NCBI GenBank assembly: GCA_965279075.1
Contig: CBDIHI010000001.1
Span: 1 to 24,847, forward strand
Origin: SZAS-79 sp965279075
Lineage (GTDB): Bacteria > Pseudomonadota > Gammaproteobacteria > Burkholderiales > SG8-39
Reading direction: 5' to 3'
Length of the DNA: 24,847 nucleotides
The notes below the pieces were generated by a model that worked only from the letters and a program-made list of their open reading frames with translations, ran no database searches and had not been told where the DNA came from. Positions 17,059-24,431 of this stretch are shown here, piece after piece; within the stretch, counting starts at the first letter, position 1; each line of letters starts with the position of its first letter. A program made the position numbers and the translations under genes.

Positions 17059-17493
17059 TCAGGCCGGCCGGCGGCCGCGGCCGCCGGCCTTTTTCTGCTC
17101 GGCAAGGCGCTTCCTGCAGCGCTTCTCGAACAGAACGATCTCGGAGAGCTGCGCCTCGATGTCCTCGCGCTGCTGCTCGAGCTGGCGTTTGTGGGCCTCC
17201 AGCACCGCGAGGAATTTCTCAAGCTGCGGCCGCTCGTCGCGGCCGGTGTCGTACATGTCGACGATCTCGCGGATTTCCGAAAGGGACAAGCCGAGGCGCT
17301 TGCCGCGCAGGGTGAGCTTGAGCCGGGTGCGGTCGCGCAGGCTGTAGATGCGCCGCTGTCCCTCGCGGGCCGGGGACAGCAGCCCTTCGGCCTCGTAGAA
17401 CCGGATCGCCCGGGGCGTGACGTCGAATTCGCGCGCGAGTTCGCTGATCGAGTATTCGCTCGGCTCGGCGGCCTTGGGGTCCGGGGCGGGCAT
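17059..17493 (-). CDS. liuR: MerR-family regulator of leucine/isovalerate degradation
   Basis: A 144-residue MerR-family regulator. The winged helix-turn-helix is seen in SISELAREFDVTPRAIRFYEAEGLLSPAREGQRRIYSLRDR, followed by the second helical part (GKRLGLSLSEIREIVDMY) and a long coiled-coil helix (about 85-135) that would dimerise. It has no effector-binding cysteines, as expected for LiuR and not for metal-sensing MerR proteins. In liu clusters of proteobacteria, LiuR controls the operon in response to a pathway CoA thioester. Here it is directly upstream of the operon and on the same strand, with a matching palindrome between. The ATG at 17493 adds about a dozen residues before the usual HTH start. 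The basic tail (KKAGGRGRRPA) is encoded by the 24-bp palindrome. Confidence 0.93.
   Translation of the reverse strand: MPAPDPKAAEPSEYSISELAREFDVTPRAIRFYEAEGLLSPAREGQRRIYSLRDRTRLKLTLRGKRLGLSLSEIREIVDMYDTGRDERPQLEKFLAVLEAHKRQLEQQREDIEAQLSEIVLFEKRCRKRLAEQKKAGGRGRRPA
17066..17094 (+). terminator. Terminator-like 24-bp palindrome with T-run at the end of liuR
   Basis: Bases 17066-17077 (GGCCGGCGGCCG) and 17078-17089 are perfect reverse complements, and five T residues follow on the plus strand (17090-17094). Read left to right this has the form of an intrinsic terminator, which would stop antisense transcription leaving the liu region. Read in the liuR direction it is a very stable hairpin without a U-run, in the last codons of liuR. 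Its biological direction is therefore uncertain. Confidence 0.45.
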
Positions 17494-17532
17494 CGGGTCG
17501 GGAAGAGTTTCGCTGTGTCAGGGTTGGCGCGA

Positions 17533-17561
17533 TTGCCGGGATGCTGCGGCGCGGCGATAAT
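17533..17561 (+). promoter_or_regulatory. Sigma-70-type promoter for the metallo-hydrolase/phaC genes
   Basis: TTGCCG (17533-17538), a 17-bp spacer and GATAAT (17556-17561) form a good sigma-70-like promoter on the plus strand, 86 bp before the metallo-hydrolase ATG. It lies in the 154-bp divergent gap (17494-17647) between liuR and that gene. On the minus strand a TAGAAT at 17602-17607 could serve as -10 for liuR with a leader of about 100 nt, but I see no good -35 for it. Nothing else is recognisable in this gap. Confidence 0.5.
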
Positions 17562-17647
17562 TCGCGCAGGCGGCCCTGCATCACTTCGTGTCGTCCTGCG
17601 CATTCTAGCCGACCGCGCAGCCCCAACGAGCCCGGAGGCCGTCCCCG

Positions 17648-18691
17648 ATGTCCCTACAGTTCCCGCACGCCGAACCGCCTGCCGCCGGCACCACGATCGA
17701 AGTCGCCCCTGGCGTGCGCTGGCTGCGCATGGCGCTGCCCTTCGCGCTCGACCACATCAACCTGTGGCTGCTCGACGACGAGCAGGACGGCGTGCCCGGG
17801 TTCACGATCATCGATTGCGGCCTGTCGAACGAGGTGACGCGTGAGTCCTGGGAGAAGGTGTTCGCAGCGCACCTCGGCGGCAAGCCCGTGCACCGCCTGA
17901 TCGTCACGCACTATCACCCGGACCACGCGGGCAACGCGGGCTGGCTGGTGGAGAAGTTCGGCTGCCCGATGTGGATGACGCAGGGCGAGTACCTCACGGC
18001 GCACGCCGTGATGGACGATCGGGCGGGCTATTCGCCCGAGGCATCGATCGCGCTCTATAAGGCTAACGGGCTCGATTCCTCGCACGACGAGGGCCTCGCC
18101 AAGCGCGGCAACTTCTACCAGAAGAGCGTGCTGCCTTTGCCCACGCATTACCGGCGCTACTTCGACGGCGAAACCATTCGCATAGGCGGGCGCGAATGGA
18201 AAGTGCTCGTCGGCTACGGCCATTCTCCCGAGCATGCATCTCTGCATTGCGCCGAATTGGGCGCCTGCATCTCCGGCGACATGCTGCTGCCGAAGATCTC
18301 GACCAACGTGAGCGTGTGGTCCCTCGACCCGGACGGCGACCCTCTCGGGCAGTTCCTCGCCTCGATCCGCAGATACTTGTCGTTGCCGGCGGACACGCTG
18401 ATTCTTCCCTCGCACGGCCTGCCGTTCCGCGGCGCGCACGAGCGGGTGGCGGCACTCGAGAAGCACCACGAAGAGCGCCTCGCGGAGCTCGAGCAGGCGA
18501 TCACCGCTGCGGGCGCGCCGCTGTCGGCGTTCGACGTGCTCGGCACTCTGTTCCGCAGGAAGCTGGACACCCACCAGACCACCTTCGCCATGGGCGAGGC
18601 CGTCGCACACATGCATTACCTGCGCTACGCCGGGCGCGTCGCGCGCGTGGTTGGCGCGGACGGCGTCGTCCGCTATGCTCGGCTCGCCTGA
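17648..18691 (+). CDS. Metallo-beta-lactamase-fold hydrolase
   Basis: A 347-residue MBL-fold hydrolase. The metal-binding motif HYHPDH (H88, H90, D92, H93) is complete, with further ligands visible in GYGHSPEHASLH, CISGDMLLP and LPSHGLPF. The C-terminal part (about 250-347) is a helical extension containing a winged-helix-like region, as in the LACTB2/glyoxalase II-like branch. The substrate could be a thioester or lactone; the sequence does not say. A GGAGG Shine-Dalgarno precedes the ATG by nine bases. It is followed by phaC after 57 bp on the same strand, suggesting a joint transcript from the promoter at 17533-17561. No signal peptide, so cytoplasmic. Confidence 0.9.
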   Translation: MSLQFPHAEPPAAGTTIEVAPGVRWLRMALPFALDHINLWLLDDEQDGVPGFTIIDCGLSNEVTRESWEKVFAAHLGGKPVHRLIVTHYHPDHAGNAGWLVEKFGCPMWMTQGEYLTAHAVMDDRAGYSPEASIALYKANGLDSSHDEGLAKRGNFYQKSVLPLPTHYRRYFDGETIRIGGREWKVLVGYGHSPEHASLHCAELGACISGDMLLPKISTNVSVWSLDPDGDPLGQFLASIRRYLSLPADTLILPSHGLPFRGAHERVAALEKHHEERLAELEQAITAAGAPLSAFDVLGTLFRRKLDTHQTTFAMGEAVAHMHYLRYAGRVARVVGADGVVRYARLA

Positions 18692-18733
18692 CGGGCCCGG
18701 CCAGGCCCGCAGCACGGCGGCACCGATCCGCCG
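18692..18733 (+). other. Two tandem GC-rich stem-loops between the metallo-hydrolase gene and phaC
   Basis: CGGGCC (18692-18697) pairs with GGCCCG (18704-18709) around a six-base loop, directly after the stop codon. CGGCGG (18715-18720) pairs with CCGCCG (18728-18733) around a seven-base loop, just ahead of the phaC Shine-Dalgarno. Neither has a T-run, so they are not classical terminators. They could stabilise mRNA ends or affect phaC translation. Confidence 0.4.
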
Positions 18734-18748
18734 CACCGAGGAGACAGG

Positions 18749-20530
18749 ATGGACGCCAAACCCCCGATGGACGCGGCCGAAGCTGCGCGTGTGTACGCCG
18801 ACGTCGCCGAGCGCGCCGGCAAGCTCCTGACGGATTTCGCGCAAAAGCACCCCGCCGGCCTGTCCGGAGGCGTGTCGGACGAGCTGGGCGTCGCAAAAGC
18901 CTTCATGGACCTGTACGGTCGGATGCTGTCCGATCCCTACGCGCTGGCGGCCTTCTCGACCAACATCGCGATCGATTACATGAAGCTCTGGCAGTCGAGC
19001 TGGATGCGCATGTTCGGCGGCGAGACGCAGCCCGTGGCGGCGCCGGCCAAGGGCGACGGCCGGTTCAAGGACGAGGAGTGGCAGAAGAGCTTCGTCTTCG
19101 ACTTCATCAAGCAGTCCTACCTGATCACCTCGCGCCACGTGCAGAACGCCGTGGCCGGCGTCGGCGACCTGCCCGAGGAGTCGAGGAAGAAGGTGGCCTT
19201 CTTCACGCGCCAGTACCTCGATGCGCTGGCGCCCTCCAATTTCGCGCTGACCAACCCGCAGGTGCTGCGCGAGACGCTCGCCTCGGGGGGCCAGAACCTC
19301 GTCAAGGGCCTCGATAACCTCCTTGCCGACATCGAGAAGGGCGGCATCAGCATGACCGACGAGAAGGCGTTCAAGCTCGGCAAGAACGTCGCCACGTCAC
19401 CGGGCAAGGTCGTGTTCCAGAACGACCTGATGCAGTTGATCCAGTACGAGCCCTCAACGAAGGAGGTCGCGCGCACGCCGTTGGTCATCATCCCGCCCTG
19501 GATCAACAAGTACTACATCCTCGACCTGCGCGAGAAGAATTCCTTCATCAAGTGGGCCGTCGACCAGGGCAACACCGTGTTCGTGATCTCCTGGGTCAAC
19601 CCGGACGCAAAGCTCGCGCACAAGGGCTTTGATGACTACATGAAGGAAGGCCCGCTCGCCGCGCTCGAGGCGGTGGAGAAGGCGACCGGGGAGAAGAAGG
19701 TCAACTTCATCGGCTACTGCCTCGGCGGCACGCTGCTCGGCTGCATGCTGGCGTGGCTCGCGGCCAAGGGCGAGGACCGCGTCCGCGCCGCGACCTTCTT
19801 CGTCGCGCTGCTCGACTTTTCGCAGCCCGGGGAGCTCGGCGTGTTCATCGACGAGGCGCAGGTCCGGAGCCTGGAGAAGAAGATGTACGACCGCGGCGGC
19901 TATCTCGAAGGCGCCGAGATGGCGACGACCTTCAACCTGCTGCGCGCGAACGACCTGGTCTGGTCGTTCGTCATCAACAATTACCTCATGGGCAAGGACC
20001 CGTTCCCGTTCGACCTGCTGTACTGGAACTCGGACGCCACGCGCATGCCGGCGAAGATGCACAGCTTCTACCTGCGCAACATGTACATGAAGAACCTGCT
20101 CGGGGTGCCCGGGGGGATCGAGCTCGCGGGCGTGCCGATCGACCTGTCGAAGGTGAAGGTGCCGGCCTACTTCATATCCACGGCCGAGGACCACATTGCG
20201 CCCTGGAAGACGACCTACAAGGGCGCAAAGTACCTCGGCGGCGAGGTGCGCTTCGTCCTGGGCGGCTCGGGCCACATCGCCGGCATCGTCAACCCGCCGT
20301 CGGCGCAGAAGTACCAGCACTGGACGAACGACACGATGCCCGATACGGCGGAACAATGGTTTGAGACCGCAAAGCAATCTCCGGGTTCGTGGTGGCCGGA
20401 CTGGCAGGCCTGGATCGACAAGCAGGGCGGTGGCGACAAAGTGCCGGCGCGCACTCCGGGTGCAGGCCTGGAGGTGGTCGGCGACGCACCGGGCAGCTAC
20501 GCGATGCTGCGCCTGAGTTCGCGCAAGTAG
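18749..20530 (+). CDS. phaC: Class I poly(R)-hydroxyalkanoate synthase
   Basis: A 593-residue class I PHA synthase that polymerises (R)-3-hydroxyacyl-CoA, usually 3-hydroxybutyryl-CoA, on the surface of storage granules. The lipase-like box GYCLGG holds the nucleophile C324; D481 (TAEDHIAPW) and H509 (GSGHIAGIVNPP) complete the triad, within a few residues of the numbering of the Cupriavidus necator enzyme (C319, D480, H508). The N-terminal domain of about 200 residues is present. GAGGAGA precedes the ATG at 18749. Neither phaA-phaB nor a phasin gene adjoins it here; the thiolase of the liu operon is the nearest possible supplier. Its last 34 bp overlap the convergent BtuF-like gene. Confidence 0.96.
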   Translation: MDAKPPMDAAEAARVYADVAERAGKLLTDFAQKHPAGLSGGVSDELGVAKAFMDLYGRMLSDPYALAAFSTNIAIDYMKLWQSSWMRMFGGETQPVAAPAKGDGRFKDEEWQKSFVFDFIKQSYLITSRHVQNAVAGVGDLPEESRKKVAFFTRQYLDALAPSNFALTNPQVLRETLASGGQNLVKGLDNLLADIEKGGISMTDEKAFKLGKNVATSPGKVVFQNDLMQLIQYEPSTKEVARTPLVIIPPWINKYYILDLREKNSFIKWAVDQGNTVFVISWVNPDAKLAHKGFDDYMKEGPLAALEAVEKATGEKKVNFIGYCLGGTLLGCMLAWLAAKGEDRVRAATFFVALLDFSQPGELGVFIDEAQVRSLEKKMYDRGGYLEGAEMATTFNLLRANDLVWSFVINNYLMGKDPFPFDLLYWNSDATRMPAKMHSFYLRNMYMKNLLGVPGGIELAGVPIDLSKVKVPAYFISTAEDHIAPWKTTYKGAKYLGGEVRFVLGGSGHIAGIVNPPSAQKYQHWTNDTMPDTAEQWFETAKQSPGSWWPDWQAWIDKQGGGDKVPARTPGAGLEVVGDAPGSYAMLRLSSRK

Positions 20531-21294
20531 TCCAGCCCCGCGATCGCGCGGCTGCCATACCAGGAGGTCATCTCGCCGTCGACCAGAAGGATGCGCTTGC
20601 CGGCGAATGCCGGCAGCGCGGCCAGCTCGGCGATGTGCTTCTGCCTGAACATGTAGGGTTCCGAAGACAGCAGCACAACCTCGGATGTCCCGACCCAGTC
20701 CTCGTCGAGGGCGATTTCCGGGTAGCGCGCCCGGGCTTCGACCGGCAGCGTCTCGAAGCCGGCGAGGGCGAGCGTGCGCGAGACGTAGGTGTCGCGCGAC
20801 ACGGTCATCCAGGGATCCCTCCAGATCAGGTAAAGCGCGGGGATCGCTGCGGGCCTTTGCGCCGCCAGCGTGTCGTGCGCCGACTGGTAGCGCCTGCAAA
20901 GGGCCTCTGCTTCCGATGCGCGGCCGAAGATCCCGCCGACCAACCTGTAGAGCGCGAGGTTGTCCAGCGGCGATTGCGGGTGCGTGACGACGAGGTGCGG
21001 GACGAATTCCGCGAGGGCCTCGGCCGCGGGCCTCTCGTTCTCGTCGATGTTGAGGATTACGTGCGTCGGCCGCAGCGCGCGGATGGCTTCGAGGTCTGGG
21101 GTCTTGGTGCCGCCGACCTTGGGGATGTCGCGCACCGCGTGTTTCGGGTGGATGCAGAAGCCGGTTCGGCCCACCAGTTGCGCGGCGAGGCCGAGGTCGC
21201 ACACGAGCTCGGTGATCGAGGGGACCAGCGACACGATGCGCGCCGTCCCCGGCGCCGGCGCGTGCAGCGTGCCCGCGGCGTCGCGTAGTTCCAT
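20497..21294 (-). CDS. BtuF/TroA-like helical-backbone metal receptor domain protein without signal peptide
   Basis: A 265-residue protein of the periplasmic-binding-protein fold used by cobalamin and iron-chelate receptors. RIVSLVPSITELVCDLGLAAQLVGRTGFC is the family start, followed by GGTKTPDLEAIRALRPTHVILNIDENER and WRDPWMTVSRDTYVSRTLALAGF. The domain begins about 18 residues after the start and there is no signal peptide; an in-frame stop occurs twelve codons upstream, so none was missed. The protein is therefore predicted to be cytoplasmic, unlike BtuF. It is the last gene of the argS-SPOR-dsbA run, 40 bp after dsbA, and overlaps the end of phaC by 34 bp. Ligand unknown; cobalamin is a guess from homology. 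Confidence 0.85.
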   Translation of the reverse strand: MELRDAAGTLHAPAPGTARIVSLVPSITELVCDLGLAAQLVGRTGFCIHPKHAVRDIPKVGGTKTPDLEAIRALRPTHVILNIDENERPAAEALAEFVPHLVVTHPQSPLDNLALYRLVGGIFGRASEAEALCRRYQSAHDTLAAQRPAAIPALYLIWRDPWMTVSRDTYVSRTLALAGFETLPVEARARYPEIALDEDWVGTSEVVLLSSEPYMFRQKHIAELAALPAFAGKRILLVDGEMTSWYGSRAIAGLDYLRELRRSIA

Positions 21295-21334
21295 GCGCCC
21301 GGAGTGGCGGATAGCGCGCCGCGCTGGTTACTTG

Positions 21335-22018
21335 TTACTTCTTGGCCGGGCCCTTGCCCTTGGCCGGTTCCTTGGCGGCGGTCCCCAGCCCTTTGCGCGC
21401 AATGTCGATCAGGTAGTCGGTGGTCGCGAGCATGCCGTTCTGCGTGCCGCCCTGTTCGGCGCTGACCGTGTACTTGCCCTGCACGGCGAGCATGGGCACG
21501 CCGTCGAGCTGGTAGGCGGCCGACAACTGCGCGGCGCGCCGGACCTTGGCCTGCACGCCGAAGGACTTCACCGCATCGTCGAACTTCGCGCGGTCGATGC
21601 CGTTCTTCTTCAGCCACTCGTTCATGGCGGGTTCGCTGCTGATGTTGAGGCGTTCCTTGTGGATGGCGTCGAAGAAGGACTTGTGGACCTTTTCGAGCAC
21701 GCCCATGGCTTCGAACGCGTAGAAGATGCGCGCATCGATCGCCCAGTTGTCCGACAGGACCGCCGGGATTCGCCGGAACTGGACGTCCGCCGGGAGCTTC
21801 TTGACCCAGGCTTCCAGCACGGGCTCGAGGCTGTAGCAGTGCGGGCAGCGGTACCAGAAGAACTCGACCACCTCGACCTTGCCTTGGGCCTCGACGGGCT
21901 GGACGGCTTTCATCTCGGTGTAATCGGTGCCCTGCTTGGGCTGGGCACCGGCGGCGACGGGCAGGAACGCGAGCGCGGCGGTCAGGGTGGCGAGGGCGAG
22001 GGTTCTGAAACGGTTCAT
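21335..22018 (-). CDS. dsbA: Thiol:disulfide interchange protein DsbA
   Basis: A 227-residue periplasmic thiol oxidase. A signal peptide ends around AGA-Q25. The active site is CPHC (C58, C61) in FFWYRCPHCYSLEP, and the cis-proline loop is in LDGVPMLAV. The helical insertion lies between them as in DsbA, not DsbC. It introduces disulfides into exported proteins and is normally reoxidised by DsbB, which is not in the window. The C-terminus ends in a lysine-rich tail (KEPAKGKGPAKK) not needed for the fold. It follows the SPOR gene by 14 bp, the order found in many betaproteobacteria. Confidence 0.94.
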   Translation of the reverse strand: MNRFRTLALATLTAALAFLPVAAGAQPKQGTDYTEMKAVQPVEAQGKVEVVEFFWYRCPHCYSLEPVLEAWVKKLPADVQFRRIPAVLSDNWAIDARIFYAFEAMGVLEKVHKSFFDAIHKERLNISSEPAMNEWLKKNGIDRAKFDDAVKSFGVQAKVRRAAQLSAAYQLDGVPMLAVQGKYTVSAEQGGTQNGMLATTDYLIDIARKGLGTAAKEPAKGKGPAKK

Positions 22019-22032
22019 GCCGGCTCCATGGT

Positions 22033-22629
22033 TCAGTTGGTCCTGGCGGATGCGGGATCCTTGATTTTGACCAGACTCACGTCGATTCCGTTCGCTGCCA
22101 TGGTCGAACGCATCTTGTTTATTTCGTCGATCTTCGTGTACGGCCCGAGACGGACGCGGTACCAGGTGCCCTTGTCCGGCAGGTTGACCGGCTCGACCGC
22201 GGCCTCGAACCCGAGGATGGCAAGCTGCGCCTTGCGGTTGTCCGCGTCCGCCGGGTTCTGGAACGAGCCCGCCTGCAGGAAGTAGATGTCCTTGGAGTCC
22301 TCGGGCTTGGCCTTGGCCGCGGCCTTCAGGTCCTTCTCGGACACGGGCTCCTCGCTGCCCGGCAGGATCTTGTAGAAATCGAACTTGGGCTTGTCCGCGG
22401 CCGGCGCCTTGCCGCCGGGCATGCCGGCGATCTCCGGGGCCTTGCCGGCGTCGGCGGGCTTTTCGGGCGCCGGTTTCTTGGTCATGAACGGGATCGGCGT
22501 CTTGTTCAGGTAGAGCGCGATCCCGAGGGCGGCCGCCAGGCCCACGATCAGGCCCACGAACATGCCGAGCAGGAACCCGCCGCCGGACTTGCTGCGGGGT
22601 ACGTTCGTGGAGCGGGACGGCTTGGCCAT
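22033..22629 (-). CDS. SPOR domain membrane protein, FtsN-like
   Basis: A 198-residue bitopic membrane protein: a short basic cytoplasmic N-terminus, one transmembrane helix (about 18-41, FLLGMFVGLIVGLAAALGIALYL), a Pro/Lys/Ala-rich periplasmic linker and a C-terminal SPOR domain (about 113-190) starting DIYFLQAGSFQNPADADNRK and including WYRVRLGPY. SPOR domains bind glycan strands lacking stem peptides at the division site. The layout and the position after argS match the FtsN-like gene of the priA-argS-SPOR arrangement in Pseudomonas. The essential FtsN periplasmic helices cannot be confirmed by eye. It is 6 bp from argS. Confidence 0.88.
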   Translation of the reverse strand: MAKPSRSTNVPRSKSGGGFLLGMFVGLIVGLAAALGIALYLNKTPIPFMTKKPAPEKPADAGKAPEIAGMPGGKAPAADKPKFDFYKILPGSEEPVSEKDLKAAAKAKPEDSKDIYFLQAGSFQNPADADNRKAQLAILGFEAAVEPVNLPDKGTWYRVRLGPYTKIDEINKMRSTMAANGIDVSLVKIKDPASARTN

Positions 22630-22635
22630 GCTTGG

Positions 22636-24369
22636 CTACATCCTTTCCGGGGCGCCGACACCCAGGAGCGCGAGCCCGCTCGCCAGCACTTGGCGGGTCG
22701 CGGCGCAGAGGGCCAGGCGCGCTTTCGAGAGCGTCGCATCCTCGACCAGGATGCGCTCGGCATTATAGTAGCTGTGGAAGTCGGCCGCGAGGTCGCGCAG
22801 GTAGAACGCCACGGCATGCGGCGCGAGGTCGCGCGCGGCGGACTGCACGATTTCGGGAAACTCCCCCAGCCGCTGCATCAGGACGAGCTCACGGGGGTTC
22901 GCCAGCAGGGAGACGTCGGCGCCCGCCGCGGCATCCGCGCCGGCCTGCCCGAATACGCTGCAGACCCGGGCGTGTGCGTACTGGATGTAGTACACCGGGT
23001 TCTCGTTCGACTGGCTCTTGGCGAGGTCGAGGTCGAAGTCGAGGTGCTGGTCGGACTTGCGCAGCACGTAGAAGAAGCGGGCCGCGTCGTTGCCGACCTC
23101 GGTGCGCAAGTCCCTCAGCGTGACGAAGTCGCCGGAGCGCTTGCCCATCGCGACTTTCTCGCCATTGCGGTAGAGCACCGCGAACTGGACCAGGGACACG
23201 ACGAGCCGGTCGGCATCGAGCCCCAGGGCCGTCAGCGCGCCCTTGACCCGCGGGATATAGCCGTGGTGGTCGGCGCCCCACACGTTGATGATGCGGTCGA
23301 AGCCGCGCTCGAACTTGTTCAGGTGGTACGCGATGTCGGAAGCGAAGTAGGTGAGCTGGCCGTTCTCGCGCCGGACCACGCGGTCCTTCTCGTCGCCGAA
23401 GGCGGTGGAGCGGAACCACAGCGCTCCGTCCTTCTCGAGCAGGTGGCCGCGGTCGCCCAGCACCTTCATCGCGCGCTCGATGTCGCCGCCGTCATGCAGC
23501 GATTGCTCGGAGAACCAGCGGTCGTACGCGACGCCGAACTCGCCTAGGTCGTTCTTCTGGTCGGCGAGCATGGCTTCGAGCGCGAAGCGGTGCACGGCGC
23601 GCCAGTCGTCGCCCAGCTGCGCGCGGGCGGCGGCGATCAGCGCATCGAGCGCGGCGTCGGCGTCCTCGCCGGGCGCGGGCTGCGGCAGTGCCGAAGCGGG
23701 TCGCTCGAAGCGTTTCGCGTTTGCCTTGGCGAGATCCCCCGCGATGGTGCGCACGTAGTCCGCGCGGTACCCGTCTTCAGGGAACGCCACTGTGGCGCCC
23801 AGCACTTCGAGGTAGCGCAGCCACACCGAAGTGGCGAGGATGTCCATCTGCCGGCCGGCGTCGTTGATGTAGAACTCGCGCTGCACCTCGTCGCCGGCGA
23901 AGGCGAGCAGGTTGGCGAGGCTCGCACCGTAGGCCGCGCCACGCCCATGGCCGACGTGCAGCGGGCCGGTGGGATTGGCGGAGACGAATTCGACCTGCAC
24001 CTTCCTGCCCGTGGCCGCTGCACGCCCGTAGGCCGCGCCTTCGGTAAGGATCCGCGCTACCACGACCTGCTTGGTCTTGGCCGACAGCCTCAGGTTGATG
24101 AAGCCGGCGCCGGCGATCTCCACCGCATCGACGTAGCCCTCGGCGAAAGCCGGTTGCTCGCGCAGCGCCGCGATCACGCGCTCGGCCAGCTGCCGCGGGT
24201 TGGTCTTGAGTTTCCTGGCCAGCTGCATCGCGATGTTGCACGCGAGGTCGCCGTGCTCCGCCTGCTTGGGGCGCTCGAGCAGGATCGGGGTGTCGGCCGA
24301 CTCGGGCGCCACCGACGAAAGCGCGCCGCGGAACAGCCCTGCGAGATGGGTTTTGAGGTCGAACTGCAT
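22636..24369 (-). CDS. argS: Arginyl-tRNA synthetase
   Basis: A 577-residue class Ia synthetase that charges tRNA-Arg. The N-terminal add-1 domain starts MQFDLKTHLAGLFRG; the HIGH signature is HVGHGRG (138-144) in SANPTGPLHVGHGRG; the KMSKS loop is the degenerate GKRSGDFVTL, as is usual for ArgRS; the C-terminal DALR anticodon-binding domain ends ALLGVGAPERM. Length and motif order are normal. It is preceded 11 bp upstream by a perfect TATAAT and lacks a Shine-Dalgarno. It is followed closely by the SPOR and dsbA genes, probably as one transcript. Confidence 0.97.
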   Translation of the reverse strand: MQFDLKTHLAGLFRGALSSVAPESADTPILLERPKQAEHGDLACNIAMQLARKLKTNPRQLAERVIAALREQPAFAEGYVDAVEIAGAGFINLRLSAKTKQVVVARILTEGAAYGRAAATGRKVQVEFVSANPTGPLHVGHGRGAAYGASLANLLAFAGDEVQREFYINDAGRQMDILATSVWLRYLEVLGATVAFPEDGYRADYVRTIAGDLAKANAKRFERPASALPQPAPGEDADAALDALIAAARAQLGDDWRAVHRFALEAMLADQKNDLGEFGVAYDRWFSEQSLHDGGDIERAMKVLGDRGHLLEKDGALWFRSTAFGDEKDRVVRRENGQLTYFASDIAYHLNKFERGFDRIINVWGADHHGYIPRVKGALTALGLDADRLVVSLVQFAVLYRNGEKVAMGKRSGDFVTLRDLRTEVGNDAARFFYVLRKSDQHLDFDLDLAKSQSNENPVYYIQYAHARVCSVFGQAGADAAAGADVSLLANPRELVLMQRLGEFPEIVQSAARDLAPHAVAFYLRDLAADFHSYYNAERILVEDATLSKARLALCAATRQVLASGLALLGVGAPERM

Positions 24370-24371
24370 AG

Positions 24372-24397
24372 GGGGCGCGAATTATATACCGCGCCCC
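24372..24397 (-). promoter_or_regulatory. argS promoter -10 (TATAAT) enclosed by a perfect 8-bp inverted repeat
   Basis: The minus strand carries a perfect TATAAT at 24386-24381, eleven bases before the argS ATG, so the mRNA leader would be about five bases. GGGGCGCG (24372-24379) and CGCGCCCC (24390-24397) are perfect reverse complements that enclose it in a 10-base AT-rich loop. No -35 match is seen 16-18 bp upstream. The repeat could be an operator or simply a hairpin; three T residues follow on the plus strand only. Confidence 0.5.
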
Positions 24398-24415
24398 TTT
24401 CGTGCCCCGGGCCGT

Positions 24416-24428
24416 CCCGGATGCCGGG
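24416..24428 (-). other. Small stem-loop after priA
   Basis: CCCGG and CCGGG are perfect complements around a three-base loop, four bases beyond the priA stop codon. There is no T-run on the priA strand, so it is at most a weak 3'-end hairpin. Confidence 0.25.
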
Positions 24429-24431
24429 CGC

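Noticed and set aside
24389..24405. A sigma-54-like GGGCACG-N4-GGGCG upstream of argS.
   Set aside because: The -12 box keeps only GC, the site overlaps a perfect TATAAT promoter region, and a housekeeping synthetase is an unlikely sigma-54 target.
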